A model generated the notes under the pieces. That model had not been told where the DNA came from, did not search any database, and saw nothing but the letters and a program-made list of their open reading frames with translations. This document shows, one piece after another, positions 26,633 through 37,532 of a stretch of DNA of 64,000 nt. The stretch is from Ruminococcaceae bacterium BL-6 (GTDB lineage Bacteria; Bacillota; Clostridia; Oscillospirales; Acutalibacteraceae). Made by a program: the position numbers and the translations under genes. Positions within the stretch are counted from its first letter, which is position 1, and each line of letters opens with the position of its first letter. The DNA lies in the NCBI GenBank assembly GCA_902810075.1, contig LR778135.1, positions 1,116,001 through 1,180,000 of the forward strand, read 5' to 3'.

Positions 26633-28459
26633 ATGTGTGGGATAGTTGGTTATATCGGCGACGAGCAGGCTGCGCCGATTTTGCTGGATGGGCTGAAAAA
26701 GCTGGAATACCGCGGATATGATTCCGCGGGCGTCGCGGTCTATAACGGCCGTTCTCTGGAGGTCGTCAAGGCGAAGGGCAGGCTGAAGGTGCTCAGCGGC
26801 CTGCTGGATGGCGGGAAAAAGCCCGCCGGCACGGTCGGGATCGGCCATACGCGCTGGGCCACCCACGGAAAGCCATCCGACGTCAATTCCCATCCGCAGG
26901 TCAGCGATTCCGGAAAATTCGCGGTCGTCCACAACGGGATCATCGAGAATTATCTGGAGATCAAAGAGACTTTGCTGAAAAAAGGGGTCTCCTTCGTTTC
27001 CGAAACGGATACCGAGGTGATCGCCCAGATGCTGGAATATTACTACCGCGGCGACGTTCTCGACGCCGTCATCCGCGTGCTGCGCAAGGTGGAGGGGTCT
27101 TACGCCCTCGGCATCATCTGTGCCGACGATCCCGAACGGATCTACGCGGTGCGCAAGGACAGCCCGCTGATCGTCGGCCTCGGGAACGGCGAAAACTTCA
27201 TCGCTTCAGATATTCCGGCGATTCTGAGCAAAACGCGCAATATTTACCGCCTGAAGGACAACGAGATCGTCGAGCTGAGCCGGCAGGGCGTGCGGGTGTT
27301 CAACCTCGATAAGGAACTGGTTCCGAAGGAGCCCGTCCATATCGACTGGGACGTTTCCGCCGCGGAAAAATGCGGGTACGAGCACTTCATGTTCAAGGAG
27401 ATCATGGAGCAGCCCAAGGCGCTGCGCGACACGATCTCCCCCCGCATCAGGAACGGCAGGATCGTGCTCGACAAGATCACGCTGACCGAGCAGCAGCTCC
27501 GGCAGTACCGCCGCATCGTCATCGTCGCGTGCGGCTCGGCCTACCATGTGGGCATGATCGGGAAATATGTTCTCGAAAAGCTTACCCGCATCCCCGTGGA
27601 GGTGGATGTCGCTTCCGAATTCCGTTACCGCCAGCCGATCGTCGACGACAAGGTGCTGGTGCTGATCATCAGCCAGTCCGGCGAGACGGCGGACACCCTC
27701 GCGGCTCTGCGGGAAGCCAAGCGGCTCGGCGCGCGCGTGATTTCCATCGTCAACGTGGTGGGCAGCTCCATCGCGAACGATTCGGACGACGTGATCTACA
27801 CGTGGGCCGGGCCGGAGATCGCGGTCGCGACGACCAAGGCGTACAGCACGCAGCTTGCGGTGATTGATCTGCTCGCCATCTATATGGCGGACCTGCTCGG
27901 CACCATCTCCCCGCAGGAATACGACGATTACCTCAAAGAGCTGCAGGCGCTGCCCGGGAAAGCGGAGGAAACGCTGAAGAACAAAGAGGGGATTCAGTAT
28001 TTCGCCTCCAAATATTTCAACGCGAAGGATATTTTCTTCATCGGGAGGAATCTGGACTACGCGATTTCGCTCGAAGGCTCGCTGAAGCTGAAGGAGATTT
28101 CCTATATCCATTCCGAAGCCTATGCCGCCGGGGAGCTGAAGCACGGAACCATCTCGCTGATCGAGGACGGCACGCTGGTGGTGGCGGTCGCGACGCACCG
28201 GGAGCTGTTCGACAAGATGCGCAACAACATCACCGAGGTAAAGGCGCGCGGCGCCGTTGTGCTGTGCCTGACGACGCAGGACAATCAGGAATTCAAAAAC
28301 GATACGGATTTTACTTTCTTCATTCCTTCGGCCTGCGATATCATGCTGCCTTCGCTCGCGGTGATCCCGCTGCAGCTTTTCGCCTATTACGTCGCCGCCA
28401 TGAAGGGCTGCGATATCGACAAACCCCGGAATCTTGCAAAATCCGTGACGGTGGAATAA
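26633..28459 (+). CDS. glmS: Glutamine-fructose-6-phosphate aminotransferase (isomerising)
   Basis: 608 residues. It makes glucosamine-6-phosphate for cell-wall precursors. The class II glutaminase begins [17 protein letters not shown] with Cys2 as nucleophile after Met removal; [24 protein letters not shown] and [12 protein letters not shown] follow. Two SIS domains ([39 protein letters not shown]) bind the sugar phosphate. The C-terminus [12 protein letters not shown] is canonical. GAGAAAGGTGG precedes the ATG. It sits 16 nt before guaA, so the pair is probably co-transcribed. Confidence 0.97.
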   Translation: MCGIVGYIGDEQAAPILLDGLKKLEYRGYDSAGVAVYNGRSLEVVKAKGRLKVLSGLLDGGKKPAGTVGIGHTRWATHGKPSDVNSHPQVSDSGKFAVVHNGIIENYLEIKETLLKKGVSFVSETDTEVIAQMLEYYYRGDVLDAVIRVLRKVEGSYALGIICADDPERIYAVRKDSPLIVGLGNGENFIASDIPAILSKTRNIYRLKDNEIVELSRQGVRVFNLDKELVPKEPVHIDWDVSAAEKCGYEHFMFKEIMEQPKALRDTISPRIRNGRIVLDKITLTEQQLRQYRRIVIVACGSAYHVGMIGKYVLEKLTRIPVEVDVASEFRYRQPIVDDKVLVLIISQSGETADTLAALREAKRLGARVISIVNVVGSSIANDSDDVIYTWAGPEIAVATTKAYSTQLAVIDLLAIYMADLLGTISPQEYDDYLKELQALPGKAEETLKNKEGIQYFASKYFNAKDIFFIGRNLDYAISLEGSLKLKEISYIHSEAYAAGELKHGTISLIEDGTLVVAVATHRELFDKMRNNITEVKARGAVVLCLTTQDNQEFKNDTDFTFFIPSACDIMLPSLAVIPLQLFAYYVAAMKGCDIDKPRNLAKSVTVE

Positions 28460-28475
28460 GGGGACTTTTACGATC

Positions 28476-30011
28476 ATGAAGAACGAGGCTGTTTTAATTC
28501 TTGATTTCGGCGGGCAGTACAGCCAGCTGATCGCGCGCCGGGTGCGCGACTGCCATGTGTACTGCGAGATCCGTCCCTACCATACCCCGCTGGAAACGAT
28601 CCGCGGCGCGGGCTACAGGGGAATCATTTTTTCGGGCGGGCCGAACAGCGTCTATGAGAAAGGCGCGCCCGGATGCCCCGCCGGGATCCTTGCGCTCGGC
28701 ATCCCAATCCTCGGCATCTGTTACGGCGCTCAGCTGATCGCTCTCGGCCTGGGAGGGAAGGTCAAAAGCTCCCCGGTGCGGGAATACGGGAAAACGAAGG
28801 TGCGGTTCGACCTTTCCTCTGAGCTGTTTCAGGGCACGAAGGAAGAAAGTATCTGCTGGATGAGCCACACGGATTACGTTTCGGAGGCGCCGGAGGGCTT
28901 TTCCGTCACCGCCACAAGCGGGGCGTGCCCCGTCGCCGCCATGGAAAACCCGGAAAAAGGGCTTTACGGCCTTCAGTTTCATCCGGAAGTGGCGCATACG
29001 GAATTCGGCATGGAGTATCTGAAAAACTTTCTGTACCGCGTCTGCCGCTGCAAAGGGGACTGGGTCATGTCCTCGTTTGCGGCGGATGCCGTCGCGCGCC
29101 TGAAGGAAGAGATCGGGGATAAAAAGGTGATCTGCGCGCTTTCCGGCGGCGTGGATTCCTCCGTCGCCGCCGTGCTGGTGCACCGGGCGGTCGGGAAGAA
29201 CCTGACCTGTATTTTCGTCGACCACGGCCTGCTCCGCAAGGACGAGGGCGACGAGGTGGAGCGCGTGTTCCGCCGGCAGTTCGACGTGAACCTGATCCGC
29301 GTCGACGCGAAGGACCGCTTCCTGTCCCGCCTGGCCGGCGTCGTTGAGCCGGAGAAGAAGCGCAAGATCATCGGCGAGGAGTTTATCCGCGTCTTTGAGG
29401 AGGAAGCGAAGAAGATCGGCCGTGTGGATTATTTGTGCCAGGGCACGATCTATCCCGACGTGGTGGAGAGCGGGACCGGGGACGCCGCCGTGATCAAGAG
29501 CCACCACAACGTGGGCGGCCTGCCGAAGGACATCGGCTTTACGGGGATCGTGGAGCCGCTGCGCAGCCTGTTCAAGGATGAGGTCCGCCGCGTCGGCCTG
29601 GAGCTCGGGATTCCGGAGTTCCTTGTCTGGCGCCAGCCTTTCCCGGGCCCGGGCCTGGCCATCCGGATCATGGGGGAGGTCACGCCCGGAAAGCTCGGGA
29701 TCCTGCGGGATGCGGACGCGATTTTCCGCGAGGAGATCGCGCGCGCCGGGCTGGACCGCAAAATCAACCAGTATTTCGCGGTGCTGACCGGCATCAAAAG
29801 CGTCGGCGTGATGGGCGACGGGCGCACATATGACAATACGATCGCCCTGCGCGGCGTGACCACCGCGGATTTCATGACCGCGGACTGGGCGCGGATTCCC
29901 TACGACGTGCTGTCGAGGATCTCCAGCCGCATCATCAACGAGGTCCAAAACGTCAACCGCGTCGTCTACGACATCACCTCCAAACCCCCGGCCACGATTG
30001 AGTGGGAATAA
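28476..30011 (+). CDS. guaA: GMP synthase (glutamine-hydrolysing)
   Basis: 511 residues, full length. It aminates XMP to GMP. The class I glutaminase domain (residues 1-190) has GICYGAQL with the Cys nucleophile and [12 protein letters not shown] with His/Glu. The ATP pyrophosphatase domain has the PP-loop [14 protein letters not shown]. The C-terminal dimerisation domain ends [23 protein letters not shown] is present. A strong terminator begins 5 nt after the stop, closing the biosynthetic block. Confidence 0.97.
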   Translation: MKNEAVLILDFGGQYSQLIARRVRDCHVYCEIRPYHTPLETIRGAGYRGIIFSGGPNSVYEKGAPGCPAGILALGIPILGICYGAQLIALGLGGKVKSSPVREYGKTKVRFDLSSELFQGTKEESICWMSHTDYVSEAPEGFSVTATSGACPVAAMENPEKGLYGLQFHPEVAHTEFGMEYLKNFLYRVCRCKGDWVMSSFAADAVARLKEEIGDKKVICALSGGVDSSVAAVLVHRAVGKNLTCIFVDHGLLRKDEGDEVERVFRRQFDVNLIRVDAKDRFLSRLAGVVEPEKKRKIIGEEFIRVFEEEAKKIGRVDYLCQGTIYPDVVESGTGDAAVIKSHHNVGGLPKDIGFTGIVEPLRSLFKDEVRRVGLELGIPEFLVWRQPFPGPGLAIRIMGEVTPGKLGILRDADAIFREEIARAGLDRKINQYFAVLTGIKSVGVMGDGRTYDNTIALRGVTTADFMTADWARIPYDVLSRISSRIINEVQNVNRVVYDITSKPPATIEWE

Positions 30012-30015
30012 AATG

Positions 30016-30062
30016 AAAGAGCGTAAAACCCCAGTGTATCAAGGGTTTTACGCTCTTTTTCT
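30016..30062 (+). terminator. Terminator after guaA
   Basis: AAAGAGCGTAAAACCC (30016-30031) pairs perfectly with GGGTTTTACGCTCTTT (30043-30058), then TTTTCT. Confidence 0.92.
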
Positions 30063-30228
30063 GTCTTATGGGAACCGTTTTGCAGCCAATCCAGAGTTAC
30101 TTACATTCAGAAATGATACAATTGATTTGAAATAAGTTTACGATTTTGCCTTCGTTATGAAATTGTTTAATGGATCGGCTCTGTTGTGACGTTTGCAAAC
30201 CTTTCCGCCGCGTCTTTTTTATGATTTT

Positions 30229-30732
30229 TTAAATACTATCTATTTGCTGAAGCAAGTCTATTAACATAATCCCCGCAAACGTTTTTAAAACAACGGGGAA
30301 GTAGGCCCCTCTGGATGTCTTTGGATATGGATTTTGATAGTAGTCACTTGCAAATTCCCGCTTGTCAATCTGCTCCTTTATTTTTGTGGAAATTTCATCA
30401 TCCTTCTTCATTTTGCTTTTCAGGTATTCCAGAATTTTTTCTTTTTCCTCCCTGGAGATCGTGGTATCTTCTTCAAATCCTTTTCGGAATTTAAAAGAAT
30501 CAAAGCCGCCTTTAAAATTCACGATCTTCACGCTGTCGTTAAAAGCGTTGTCGAGCTGATTCATCGTAAACATGTGATCCTTTTTCTCCTTGAATCCATT
30601 TGCTTCATCGACTACTTTCTTAATATGTCTGGTTAAATCGGCAGTGGGGGTTGTTCTCAAGTCAATCATCGTTTTTTTGTATTCAGCATATAGCTCCCTG
30701 TCAACATTGAACGACACCTTCATTTTTTCCAT
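30229..30732 (-). CDS. Uncharacterised protein with ribbon-helix-helix-like N-terminus
   Basis: 167 residues, noticeably AT-rich compared with the housekeeping block. The start MEKMKVSFNVDRELYAEYKK continues through a TTPTADLTRHIKKVVDEA stretch and looks like a beta-strand plus two helices of an RHH DNA-binding domain. The middle is charged and helical; the end (YFPVVLKTFAGIMLIDLLQQ) is hydrophobic. GGAGGG precedes the ATG. It is divergent from the cas operon with the cas promoter between them, so control of cas expression is possible but not shown. I do not recognise a named family. Confidence 0.6.
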   Translation of the reverse strand: MEKMKVSFNVDRELYAEYKKTMIDLRTTPTADLTRHIKKVVDEANGFKEKKDHMFTMNQLDNAFNDSVKIVNFKGGFDSFKFRKGFEEDTTISREEKEKILEYLKSKMKKDDEISTKIKEQIDKREFASDYYQNPYPKTSRGAYFPVVLKTFAGIMLIDLLQQIDSI

Positions 30733-30845
30733 AACGAAATCCCTCCATCGTTTATTGTAAATTTAATCTTTATATAAATATATACTCTTATACTCCATTT
30801 GTCAATATTACCGCATAGGCTAAATGATATAAAAAATATAAATAA

Positions 30846-30874
30846 TTGTCATATACTCAGCATTGTGCTATAAT
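30846..30874 (+). promoter_or_regulatory. Promoter of the cas operon
   Basis: TTGTCA (30846-30851), exactly 17 nt, TATAAT (30869-30874), with TG at the extended -10 position. It lies 83 nt before the cas3 start. Confidence 0.85.
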
Positions 30875-30956
30875 TTTTTTGTAATAATTTCTAAGATCTG
30901 GAGAGTCTGGAAGTAATCTTGAAGCTTTTATGTCATTTTGAATCCGGGTGAAATAA

Positions 30957-33176
30957 TTGGAAAGATATTATGCCCATTCCCCCAACGGCGACGGCGAATG
31001 GGAGACGGTAGAACATCACTTAAAGCGAGTGGGCGAATTGTGTGCTGACTTTGCTCAGGAACTGCAGTGCGGCGGCTTTGGCCGGACAGCCGGTCTGCTG
31101 CACGATGCGGGAAAGTACAGCCGGTTGTTTCAAGAGGTGCTGCACCACCAACAGATACATGTAGATCACGCAGTAGCGGGCGGCGTTTTGGCTTCTGCTT
31201 TTGGGGGAAGATCAGCGCATACCCTGGGGGTGATGATCAGGGCGCATCACAGCTTTTTACAGGAAAATATAAAGCCTGTGCTGGTACAGGCTCTAAAAGG
31301 AACGGAACGAAACGTCCCGCCGGACAATGATACTCTTTCCGTCTGCGGAAAAGATGAATTCACTAAGTTGATTGAGATCATTCGGCAGGAAACCGGATTA
31401 GATCTCTATCACGATTCTCTTCAAAGTCTGCCTGGTTTAGAAAACAGCGCTGATCAGCAGCTTGCACAGATGATGCAGACCAGGATGCTGTATTCCTGTT
31501 TGGTGGATGCGGACTACTCGGCGACGGAAGAATATTATGATGCAAGCTATCTGCAGAAATCGTCGGGTCAGCCATTGCAGCCCGAAGTTTTGCTGGAACG
31601 CCTTCAAAAGCATCGTGATGAGATACGCGCGCATTCAATGTCGGACAAAACGCTGAATGTCATGAGGGATCATCTGTATGATAACTGCATAGAAGCCGCA
31701 GATCGGAATCCCGGCCTTTTTACTTTGACGGCGCCTACAGGTATGGGAAAAACGCTCGATCTGCTCGCATTTGCATTGGCACATGCAGAAAAATGGGGAC
31801 AAAAGCGCATTTTTGTCGTACTGCCATATTTGTCCATTATCGGGCAGAATGCAAAAGAATACCGGGACATTGTTCCCGGAATGCTGGAAAGTCACAGCCA
31901 GGTGAAGGCAACGGATGAAACTCGTCAGCTTTCCGAGCGGTGGGCCGCCCCAATGATCGTTACTACGACAGTCGGGTTCCTTGAAGGGCTTTTTGCGTGC
32001 AGAGCGCCGGATTGCCGCCGCCTGCATCAGATCGCAGACAGTGTGATCGTTTTGGATGAAGCGCAAAGTCTGCCGCCGAAGCTGCTCGATGCGACTCTGC
32101 ATACGCTGCAGGAATTGTGTGATCGCTATCGATGTACGGTAGTACTGTCCACCGCGACACAGCCCGCTTTTCAGTACCGTCGAAATATGCAGTGGCAACC
32201 ACGGGAAATCGTTAAAAATCCACAGGCACTTTTCACGTCTGCGCGCCGGGTAGAAATGGAATGGCGGGTAGAAAAGGCGGTGCCGCTTGAACAGATCGCA
32301 GACGAAATGGCGGAGCAGCCGAGCGTTTGCGCAATCCTGAATCTGCGCCGTCACGCACGCAGACTGTATACCTTGCTGAAACGGCGCTGCAGTGAAAATG
32401 AGCTGTTTTTTCTTTCCAGCGATTTATGCCCGGCACACCGCGAAAAAATGCTGGAAGAAGTACGCGTCCGCCTGAAGCAGGGGCTTCCCTGCAGACTTGT
32501 CGCGACCCAGTGCATCGAGGCTGGGGTGGATATCGATTTTGTCAATCTGTACCGTGCGCTGGCTCCTCTTGAGTCTGTGATTCAGGCGGCAGGCCGCTGC
32601 AACAGAAACGGCGGCTCCGGAAGCCTTGGCAGGGTAACCGTTTTTGTACCGGATGAGAAGGGGAATCTTTACCCGGATGCATGGTATGAAAGCGCGGCGA
32701 ACAAACTGCGTGTCATGCTCGAAAATCATGATGTAGACATTTGCAGTCTGGTGGATATCGAGGAATATTACCGGCGTCTGTATTCCGATGCACCGGAAGA
32801 TTCGAAAGAACTGCGCGATGCCGTCAAGCAGCTTGACTACAAGGGAGCCGCCAAGGCTTATAAAATCATCCCGGCAGGTGGATTCACTGTAATTGTTTCT
32901 TACAATGAAAGCAAACCACTCTTTGATGGGGTTAAGAAAGAAGCGCTTGCCTATGGACTTACGCCTGCCATCCTTGCAAAGGCACGCCCTATTTCCGTCA
33001 GTACTTTCGATAAAAACAATGTGAAGAAATATTGTGAGCCGCTGCCTCGGTTTGACTATCGTGGCCGTCGGCTTGAGGAAAGCAGCGATTGCTTTTTGCT
33101 CGATCAGCCCAAATGCTACGACGATAAAACCGGGCTGTATTTCTCGGACGACGATTCTTTTCAAGCCTGTTATTAG
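30957..33176 (+). CDS. cas3: CRISPR-associated helicase/nuclease Cas3 (type I-C)
   Basis: 739 residues. The HD nuclease comes first: EHHLKRVGELC, LLHDAGKYSRLF and a HHSF motif near residue 100. The SF2 helicase follows: Walker A in TAPTGMGKTLDLL, DEAQ box in VIVLDEAQSLPPK, the motif III segment LSTATQPAF and QAAGRCNRNG near residue 545. It is recruited by Cascade to cut and degrade target DNA. The TTG start at 30957 has CGGGTGA upstream and matches the family start (YYAHSP). Its TAG stop (33174-33176) lies inside the end of an inserted repeat element that separates it from cas5c by 233 nt. Confidence 0.96.
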   Translation: MERYYAHSPNGDGEWETVEHHLKRVGELCADFAQELQCGGFGRTAGLLHDAGKYSRLFQEVLHHQQIHVDHAVAGGVLASAFGGRSAHTLGVMIRAHHSFLQENIKPVLVQALKGTERNVPPDNDTLSVCGKDEFTKLIEIIRQETGLDLYHDSLQSLPGLENSADQQLAQMMQTRMLYSCLVDADYSATEEYYDASYLQKSSGQPLQPEVLLERLQKHRDEIRAHSMSDKTLNVMRDHLYDNCIEAADRNPGLFTLTAPTGMGKTLDLLAFALAHAEKWGQKRIFVVLPYLSIIGQNAKEYRDIVPGMLESHSQVKATDETRQLSERWAAPMIVTTTVGFLEGLFACRAPDCRRLHQIADSVIVLDEAQSLPPKLLDATLHTLQELCDRYRCTVVLSTATQPAFQYRRNMQWQPREIVKNPQALFTSARRVEMEWRVEKAVPLEQIADEMAEQPSVCAILNLRRHARRLYTLLKRRCSENELFFLSSDLCPAHREKMLEEVRVRLKQGLPCRLVATQCIEAGVDIDFVNLYRALAPLESVIQAAGRCNRNGGSGSLGRVTVFVPDEKGNLYPDAWYESAANKLRVMLENHDVDICSLVDIEEYYRRLYSDAPEDSKELRDAVKQLDYKGAAKAYKIIPAGGFTVIVSYNESKPLFDGVKKEALAYGLTPAILAKARPISVSTFDKNNVKKYCEPLPRFDYRGRRLEESSDCFLLDQPKCYDDKTGLYFSDDDSFQACY

Positions 33177-33362
33177 GCCTCGTTTGAAGATCAAGGAACT
33201 AGGCCTTGTTTGTAAAATCCAAAGTCTTGTCTGTTTCGGCTAAAATTGCGCCTGCCTGCGTCAAAAATACTCGGAATCCGGAAAGGATTCCTGCGCTTTT
33301 TTCCTTACCATCCACAATTTTATCTCGAAAATCCGTCGTTTTTTATTTTCCAAACAAGGCCT
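33175..33362 (-). mobile_element. MITE-like repeat, copy B, between cas3 and cas5c
   Basis: The inner element at 33201-33362 has ends AGGCCTTGTTTG and CAAACAAGGCCT. Read on the minus strand its interior matches copy A (AATAAAAAACGACGGATTTT, GAGATAAAATTGTG, CGCAATTTTAGCCGAAACAG). A further end fragment (33175-33200, AGGCCTCGTTTGAAGATCAA) abuts it, as if one copy had been extended or had inserted into another. The first base pair set provides the AG of the cas3 TAG stop. Confidence 0.8.
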
Positions 33363-33409
33363 AGTTATCATCTATGAAAAGGTAAGCTGAATTTTAAAGG
33401 AGGAATATC

Positions 33410-34090
33410 ATGGATGACTCAAAGAATCAGGTGATTGAGGTCTGGGGCGATTTTGCTTGCTACTCGAGGCCGGAAAGCAAAGTGGAACGCCTTACATACC
33501 CGGTGCCGCCGCCCTCTGCTGTGCGCGGAGTACTCAGCGCCATTTATTCGAAGCCCCCGGAATTTTACTGGCAGGTCAGAAAAATTGAAGTGCTGAATCC
33601 TATCAATTATGTAAATTTCCGACGCAACGAAGTAAAGTGCAAAATGGGCGCAAAGCCGTTTCTTGTGGAGGACGAGCGCACACAGCGCCAAACGGTAGCG
33701 CTGAAAGACGTTCATTACCGCATCACCGCTCAAATGGTCCCGCGTCCAAGCTTCACCGGCGGCCGGCAGCGGATAATGGTTCAGTTCGAACGGCGCGTGA
33801 AACGCGGCCAGTGCTTTTTTCAGCCTTCCCTCGGGCTGCGGGAATTTCCGGCTTACTTCAGCTGGGGCAGCAGCGGAAAACCGCCGGTAAAATCTTTAAA
33901 CCTCGATTTGGGTTATATGCTTTACGACGTGTTTGACCTGCATGATTTTGAAGTGAGAAAGAAATGTAAACCGAGCGTTTCCCTGTTTCATGCGCAGGTG
34001 AACGGCGGGGTAATGGAAATTCCACCCTATGACGATGCGTGGGTGCTGAAGCCGGAAGGGGGAAGCCAGATTGCTGACGGAGCTCTATGA
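33410..34090 (+). CDS. cas5c: Cas5c (Cas5d) crRNA-processing Cascade subunit
   Basis: 226 residues. In type I-C systems Cas5 replaces Cas6: it cuts the pre-crRNA at the repeat stem and stays on the 5' handle. The opening IEVWGDFACYSRPESKVERL followed by TYPVPPPSAVRGVLSAIY is typical of Cas5. LREFPAYFSWG and the glycine-rich SWGSSGKPP near residue 150 fit the family. Active-site residues cannot be assigned by eye. AAAGGAGG lies just before the ATG. It overlaps cas8c by 20 nt. Confidence 0.94.
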   Translation: MDDSKNQVIEVWGDFACYSRPESKVERLTYPVPPPSAVRGVLSAIYSKPPEFYWQVRKIEVLNPINYVNFRRNEVKCKMGAKPFLVEDERTQRQTVALKDVHYRITAQMVPRPSFTGGRQRIMVQFERRVKRGQCFFQPSLGLREFPAYFSWGSSGKPPVKSLNLDLGYMLYDVFDLHDFEVRKKCKPSVSLFHAQVNGGVMEIPPYDDAWVLKPEGGSQIADGAL

Positions 34091-35861
34091 ATATGCACAG
34101 AAACAGGGATTGACGGCCAGGGCCGGTTTTAAACCCAAGAGAATCAAGGGGTACCTCTCCTTTTCCGCTAATGGGAAATTCCTTGGGATCGATCCGCCGC
34201 TGGAAGAAACGACTTTGGCTCCCGATATCGGTGCGGCGGCGAACGGCACCACAAAGTGCAATATCCTTGTGGAAAAGGCGAACCTGGTTCTGCAGATGGA
34301 CGACAAGCCCAATATAAAAGTAAAACATGAGTTTTTCAAGCAGGGGCTGCGCAGCGGGGCCGAAGCGGAGCCGCTTTTCGCCGTATGTCTTCAGGCATTG
34401 GAAAATCCCGCAGCAGTGGAAGAAATGATTGCCGCACTGTCTGAAAAGAAGATTAAGGCCGGCGATCCGATCGGTTTGGAAGTCGATGGTCAGAAACTGG
34501 AAAAAAGCACAAAATATTTCGACTGGTGGGAAACATATCGCCGTGGAATCGGAGACAAGGAAAAAGCAGCCGCTCAGCGCTGCCTGATTACCGGGCGGAT
34601 GACAGCGCCTATGCGCACCGTACCGAAAGTCGGCGGGCTTATGGCGGTAGGCGGCCATACTGCAGGAGACGCACTGCTCTGTTTTGACAAAGACGCTTTT
34701 GCGTCGTATGGATTCGACCATTCTGAAAACGCTGTCGTCTCTGAAAGCGCAATGACAGGTGTAAACGCGGCTTTACGTAACCTGATTGACGGCGCTCCAA
34801 TTTTAGCCGGGGCAAAAATGCTGCATTGGTACAAGGAGCCGGTCAGGGAAGAGGAAGACATTTTAGCGTCGTTTTTCGGCAGGCGCAGGATTGAAGAAAG
34901 TGACGACGATGACAGCTACGCTCAGAGAATGGACAAAGCCCTTGCCGCTGCAAACCAACTGATCACAAGCGCAAAAGAAGGAAGGATGCCGGCAAAACTG
35001 CAGAACCGGTATTATATCATGCCGCTTTCCGGCGCGAACGGCCGCATGATGGTACGCGGCTGGGACGAAGGCAGTTATGAAGATCTGTATGAAAATATCA
35101 AGGCCTGGTATGATGATCTGCGTATTATCATGTATGGCGGGAAAGGCTTTTGCAAGCCGGCCAAACTTTCCAAGCTGGAATACAGACTGCTGAAACCCAT
35201 GAACGGGCAGAGAAATATCAACGACCGTATGTCGGAGGAACTGGCGGGAATCCAGACAAGACTGCTGTACAGCGTATTGCATGGCCGCCTGACACCGGAT
35301 GAAGTGGGGAAAAAGGCACTCCAGTATATCCGTTCTAATATGCTGGCTGCCGGCAGTGGCGACCAGAAGCAGGAACGCCACCCGGATCTGTTTGCCTGTG
35401 AATTGCTGAAAGTGTGGATCATAAGAATTCAGCGCAAAGAAGGAGGAGAAATCCATATGAAAGAATTTTTGAACCTTGACTACCCAAGCGCTGCTTACCA
35501 GTGCGGCAGGCTGATGGCCGTGTATGCCGAAATCCAGAAAAAGGCTTTGGGCAACGTCAATGCCGGTGTGATCGAACGCTATTACGCCGGGGCAAGTACG
35601 GCGCCCGCGATGGTGTTGGGCAGGCTTTCGAACCTTTCGCAGTATCATCTCGGCAAGATAAACGATCCGGGAATCCGAATTTATTATCAGCGCTTTCTCG
35701 ATGAAATCTGCAGCAAACTGACGCTGCCTCTGCCCACGGCGCTGACGCTGCAGCAGCAGGGCGAATTCGCGGTAGGGTATCATCAGCAGCATGCGGATAT
35801 GTATAAAAGCAGAACGGATTTGCAGGCAGATCCCGATGAAAACAACAATACGGAGGAATAA
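34071..35861 (+). CDS. cas8c: Cas8c (Csd1) large Cascade subunit
   Basis: 596 residues, the normal size for Csd1. It recognises the PAM and stabilises the R-loop. The start [14 protein letters not shown] is characteristic (Csd1 proteins begin with LYEY), followed by [14 protein letters not shown] and [20 protein letters not shown]. It overlaps the cas5c end and is followed by cas7c after 17 nt. The last 134 codons also form a separately translated Cas11c. Confidence 0.94.
   Translation: MLTELYEYAQKQGLTARAGFKPKRIKGYLSFSANGKFLGIDPPLEETTLAPDIGAAANGTTKCNILVEKANLVLQMDDKPNIKVKHEFFKQGLRSGAEAEPLFAVCLQALENPAAVEEMIAALSEKKIKAGDPIGLEVDGQKLEKSTKYFDWWETYRRGIGDKEKAAAQRCLITGRMTAPMRTVPKVGGLMAVGGHTAGDALLCFDKDAFASYGFDHSENAVVSESAMTGVNAALRNLIDGAPILAGAKMLHWYKEPVREEEDILASFFGRRRIEESDDDDSYAQRMDKALAAANQLITSAKEGRMPAKLQNRYYIMPLSGANGRMMVRGWDEGSYEDLYENIKAWYDDLRIIMYGGKGFCKPAKLSKLEYRLLKPMNGQRNINDRMSEELAGIQTRLLYSVLHGRLTPDEVGKKALQYIRSNMLAAGSGDQKQERHPDLFACELLKVWIIRIQRKEGGEIHMKEFLNLDYPSAAYQCGRLMAVYAEIQKKALGNVNAGVIERYYAGASTAPAMVLGRLSNLSQYHLGKINDPGIRIYYQRFLDEICSKLTLPLPTALTLQQQGEFAVGYHQQHADMYKSRTDLQADPDENNNTEE
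35457..35861 (+). CDS. cas11c: Cas11c small subunit, internal translation product of cas8c
   Basis: An in-frame ATG at 35457 inside cas8c is preceded by AAAGAAGGAGGAGAAATCCAT, a near-perfect RBS in the middle of a coding sequence. Initiation there gives a 134-residue, mainly helical protein ([20 protein letters not shown]..., ending [10 protein letters not shown]). Internal translation of Cas11 from the 3' end of cas8 is established for type I-C and related systems; two Cas11 copies line the Cascade belly. The strong RBS here is direct sequence support. Confidence 0.85.
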   Translation: MKEFLNLDYPSAAYQCGRLMAVYAEIQKKALGNVNAGVIERYYAGASTAPAMVLGRLSNLSQYHLGKINDPGIRIYYQRFLDEICSKLTLPLPTALTLQQQGEFAVGYHQQHADMYKSRTDLQADPDENNNTEE

Positions 35862-35878
35862 GAAAGGGAGTCTTCAGA

Positions 35879-36883
35879 ATGGCTATCAAAAATCGTTATG
35901 AATTCCTGTTCTATGTGGAGTGCGTCGGCGGAAACCCGAACGGCGACCCGGATATGGGCAATGCCCCGCGTATGGATCCGCAGGATATGCACGGCTACAT
36001 TACCGATGTCGCCATCAAGCGCCGTATCCGCAACTATGTCCAGAACGCTTATGAGGGTCAACAGGGGATGAATATCTTTGTCCAAAACGCGACGAATTTG
36101 AACCGGCATATTGCGGAGGCGCGCGAGGAAGCGGGACTTGATTTCGGCGCAAAAACGAAAGCCGACATCTACAAAGCAAGGCGGCAGGCTTGTGCAAAGT
36201 TCTTCGATGTGCGCACCTTTGGCGCCGTGATGTCTACCGGGCCGAATGCGGGGCAGGTGCGCGGGCCGGTTCAGCTTACGTTTGCCCGTTCGCTTGATCC
36301 GATCCTGCCGCTGGATATTTCCATTACCCGCATGGCGACTGCCGAGGAGGTAAAAGGTGCAAAATCTTCCGCAGATTATCTCGCTGCGGAGAATCAAACG
36401 CCGGAAGACAAGCTGCGCACCATGGGACGCAAACAGTTTATCCCATACGGCCTGTACGAAGAGCGCGGCTTCATCAGTGCAAATCTTGCGCGTGAAACGG
36501 GATTTTCAGACGATGATCTGCATACCCTGTTTGAATCCATACTGAATATGTATGAGCATGACCGCTCTGCCAGCAAGGGCCAGATGTCGGTTATCAGCCC
36601 GCTTGTGATTTTCCGCCATGTCGGCACTGATACGGACGAAGAACAGCGTGCCCGTCAGGCGGCGCTGGGTTGTGCGCCTGCGCATGAACTTTTTGACTTG
36701 GTCAGCGTGAAGCGTAAAAAGGAAGTGGAAGTACCGCGCAGCTGGAGGGATTATCATTCTGCAGTTGCAATTGAAAAATGTCCGTTCGGCGTCGATATTG
36801 GCTTTTTGTGCTCGCCTGACGCGGAGATCAGCTGGAATGCCGTTCCCGAGCAGGCATGCTTTTTTACTGATGGAGACAGATGA
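35879..36883 (+). CDS. cas7c: Cas7c (Csd2) Cascade backbone subunit
   Basis: 334 residues, a little longer than many Csd2 proteins. It polymerises along the crRNA spacer. The opening [20 protein letters not shown] and [20 protein letters not shown] are diagnostic, with KRRIRNYV and [21 protein letters not shown] after. AAAGGGAG precedes the ATG. Its last 14 nt overlap the cas4 start. Confidence 0.95.
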   Translation: MAIKNRYEFLFYVECVGGNPNGDPDMGNAPRMDPQDMHGYITDVAIKRRIRNYVQNAYEGQQGMNIFVQNATNLNRHIAEAREEAGLDFGAKTKADIYKARRQACAKFFDVRTFGAVMSTGPNAGQVRGPVQLTFARSLDPILPLDISITRMATAEEVKGAKSSADYLAAENQTPEDKLRTMGRKQFIPYGLYEERGFISANLARETGFSDDDLHTLFESILNMYEHDRSASKGQMSVISPLVIFRHVGTDTDEEQRARQAALGCAPAHELFDLVSVKRKKEVEVPRSWRDYHSAVAIEKCPFGVDIGFLCSPDAEISWNAVPEQACFFTDGDR

Positions 36884-37532
36884 TCTGCTGCCGCTTTCCT
36901 ACCTTTCACAGTATGGCTACTGCCCTCGCCGGGCTGGGCTTCTTCTGCTTGACCAGGTTTGGGCGGAAAACGCCGATACTGCAAAAGGCAGGGCGGAACA
37001 TGAGCGGGTACATACACAGCGGATCGAGAAGCGCGGGGATCTTGTGAAACTTTATGAATATCCCGTGTTCTCCCAGCGGCTCGGTTTAAGCGGCTTCTGC
37101 GATTGTATCGAAGCGCGCAAGTCAAAAGACGGTGTGCTTCTTTCTCCGGGCCTGGAAGGGAAATGGAACCTATATCCGATTGAATATAAGCATGGGGTCG
37201 TCCGTAATGAGAGGGAATATGAACTTCAGCTGTGCGCGCAGGCAATGTGTCTGGAAGAACAGTATCATGCCTCGATTCCGGAGGGCAGCCTCTTTTATTT
37301 GGATGCACACCGCAGGCTGGAAGTACCGATTGACCGTGCTTTGCGCAGGGAAACAGAGAATACGGCTGCAGAATTAATCAGGATGCTTCAAAACAGGAAA
37401 GTCCCCGAACCGGGCCTTTCTGCAAAGTGCAAAAAATGTTCCATTCAGGAAATCTGTATACCTAAGGCTCCCCGTTCGGCGTCATCGTATTGCCGCAGCC
37501 TTGAAAAAGAGCTTGCAGGGGAGGAATCATAG
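36870..37532 (+). CDS. cas4: Cas4 adaptation exonuclease
   Basis: 220 residues. Cas4 trims prespacers and selects PAM-bearing ends during spacer acquisition. The four cluster cysteines are visible: YCPRRAGLL (Cys18) and [10 protein letters not shown] near the C-terminus. RecB-like motifs include GFCDCIE and YPIEYKHG. The ATG at 36870 overlaps the cas7c end; upstream in-frame codons lie inside cas7c and give no family-like sequence. The TAG stop overlaps the GTG start of cas1 by one base. Confidence 0.94.
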   Translation: METDDLLPLSYLSQYGYCPRRAGLLLLDQVWAENADTAKGRAEHERVHTQRIEKRGDLVKLYEYPVFSQRLGLSGFCDCIEARKSKDGVLLSPGLEGKWNLYPIEYKHGVVRNEREYELQLCAQAMCLEEQYHASIPEGSLFYLDAHRRLEVPIDRALRRETENTAAELIRMLQNRKVPEPGLSAKCKKCSIQEICIPKAPRSASSYCRSLEKELAGEES

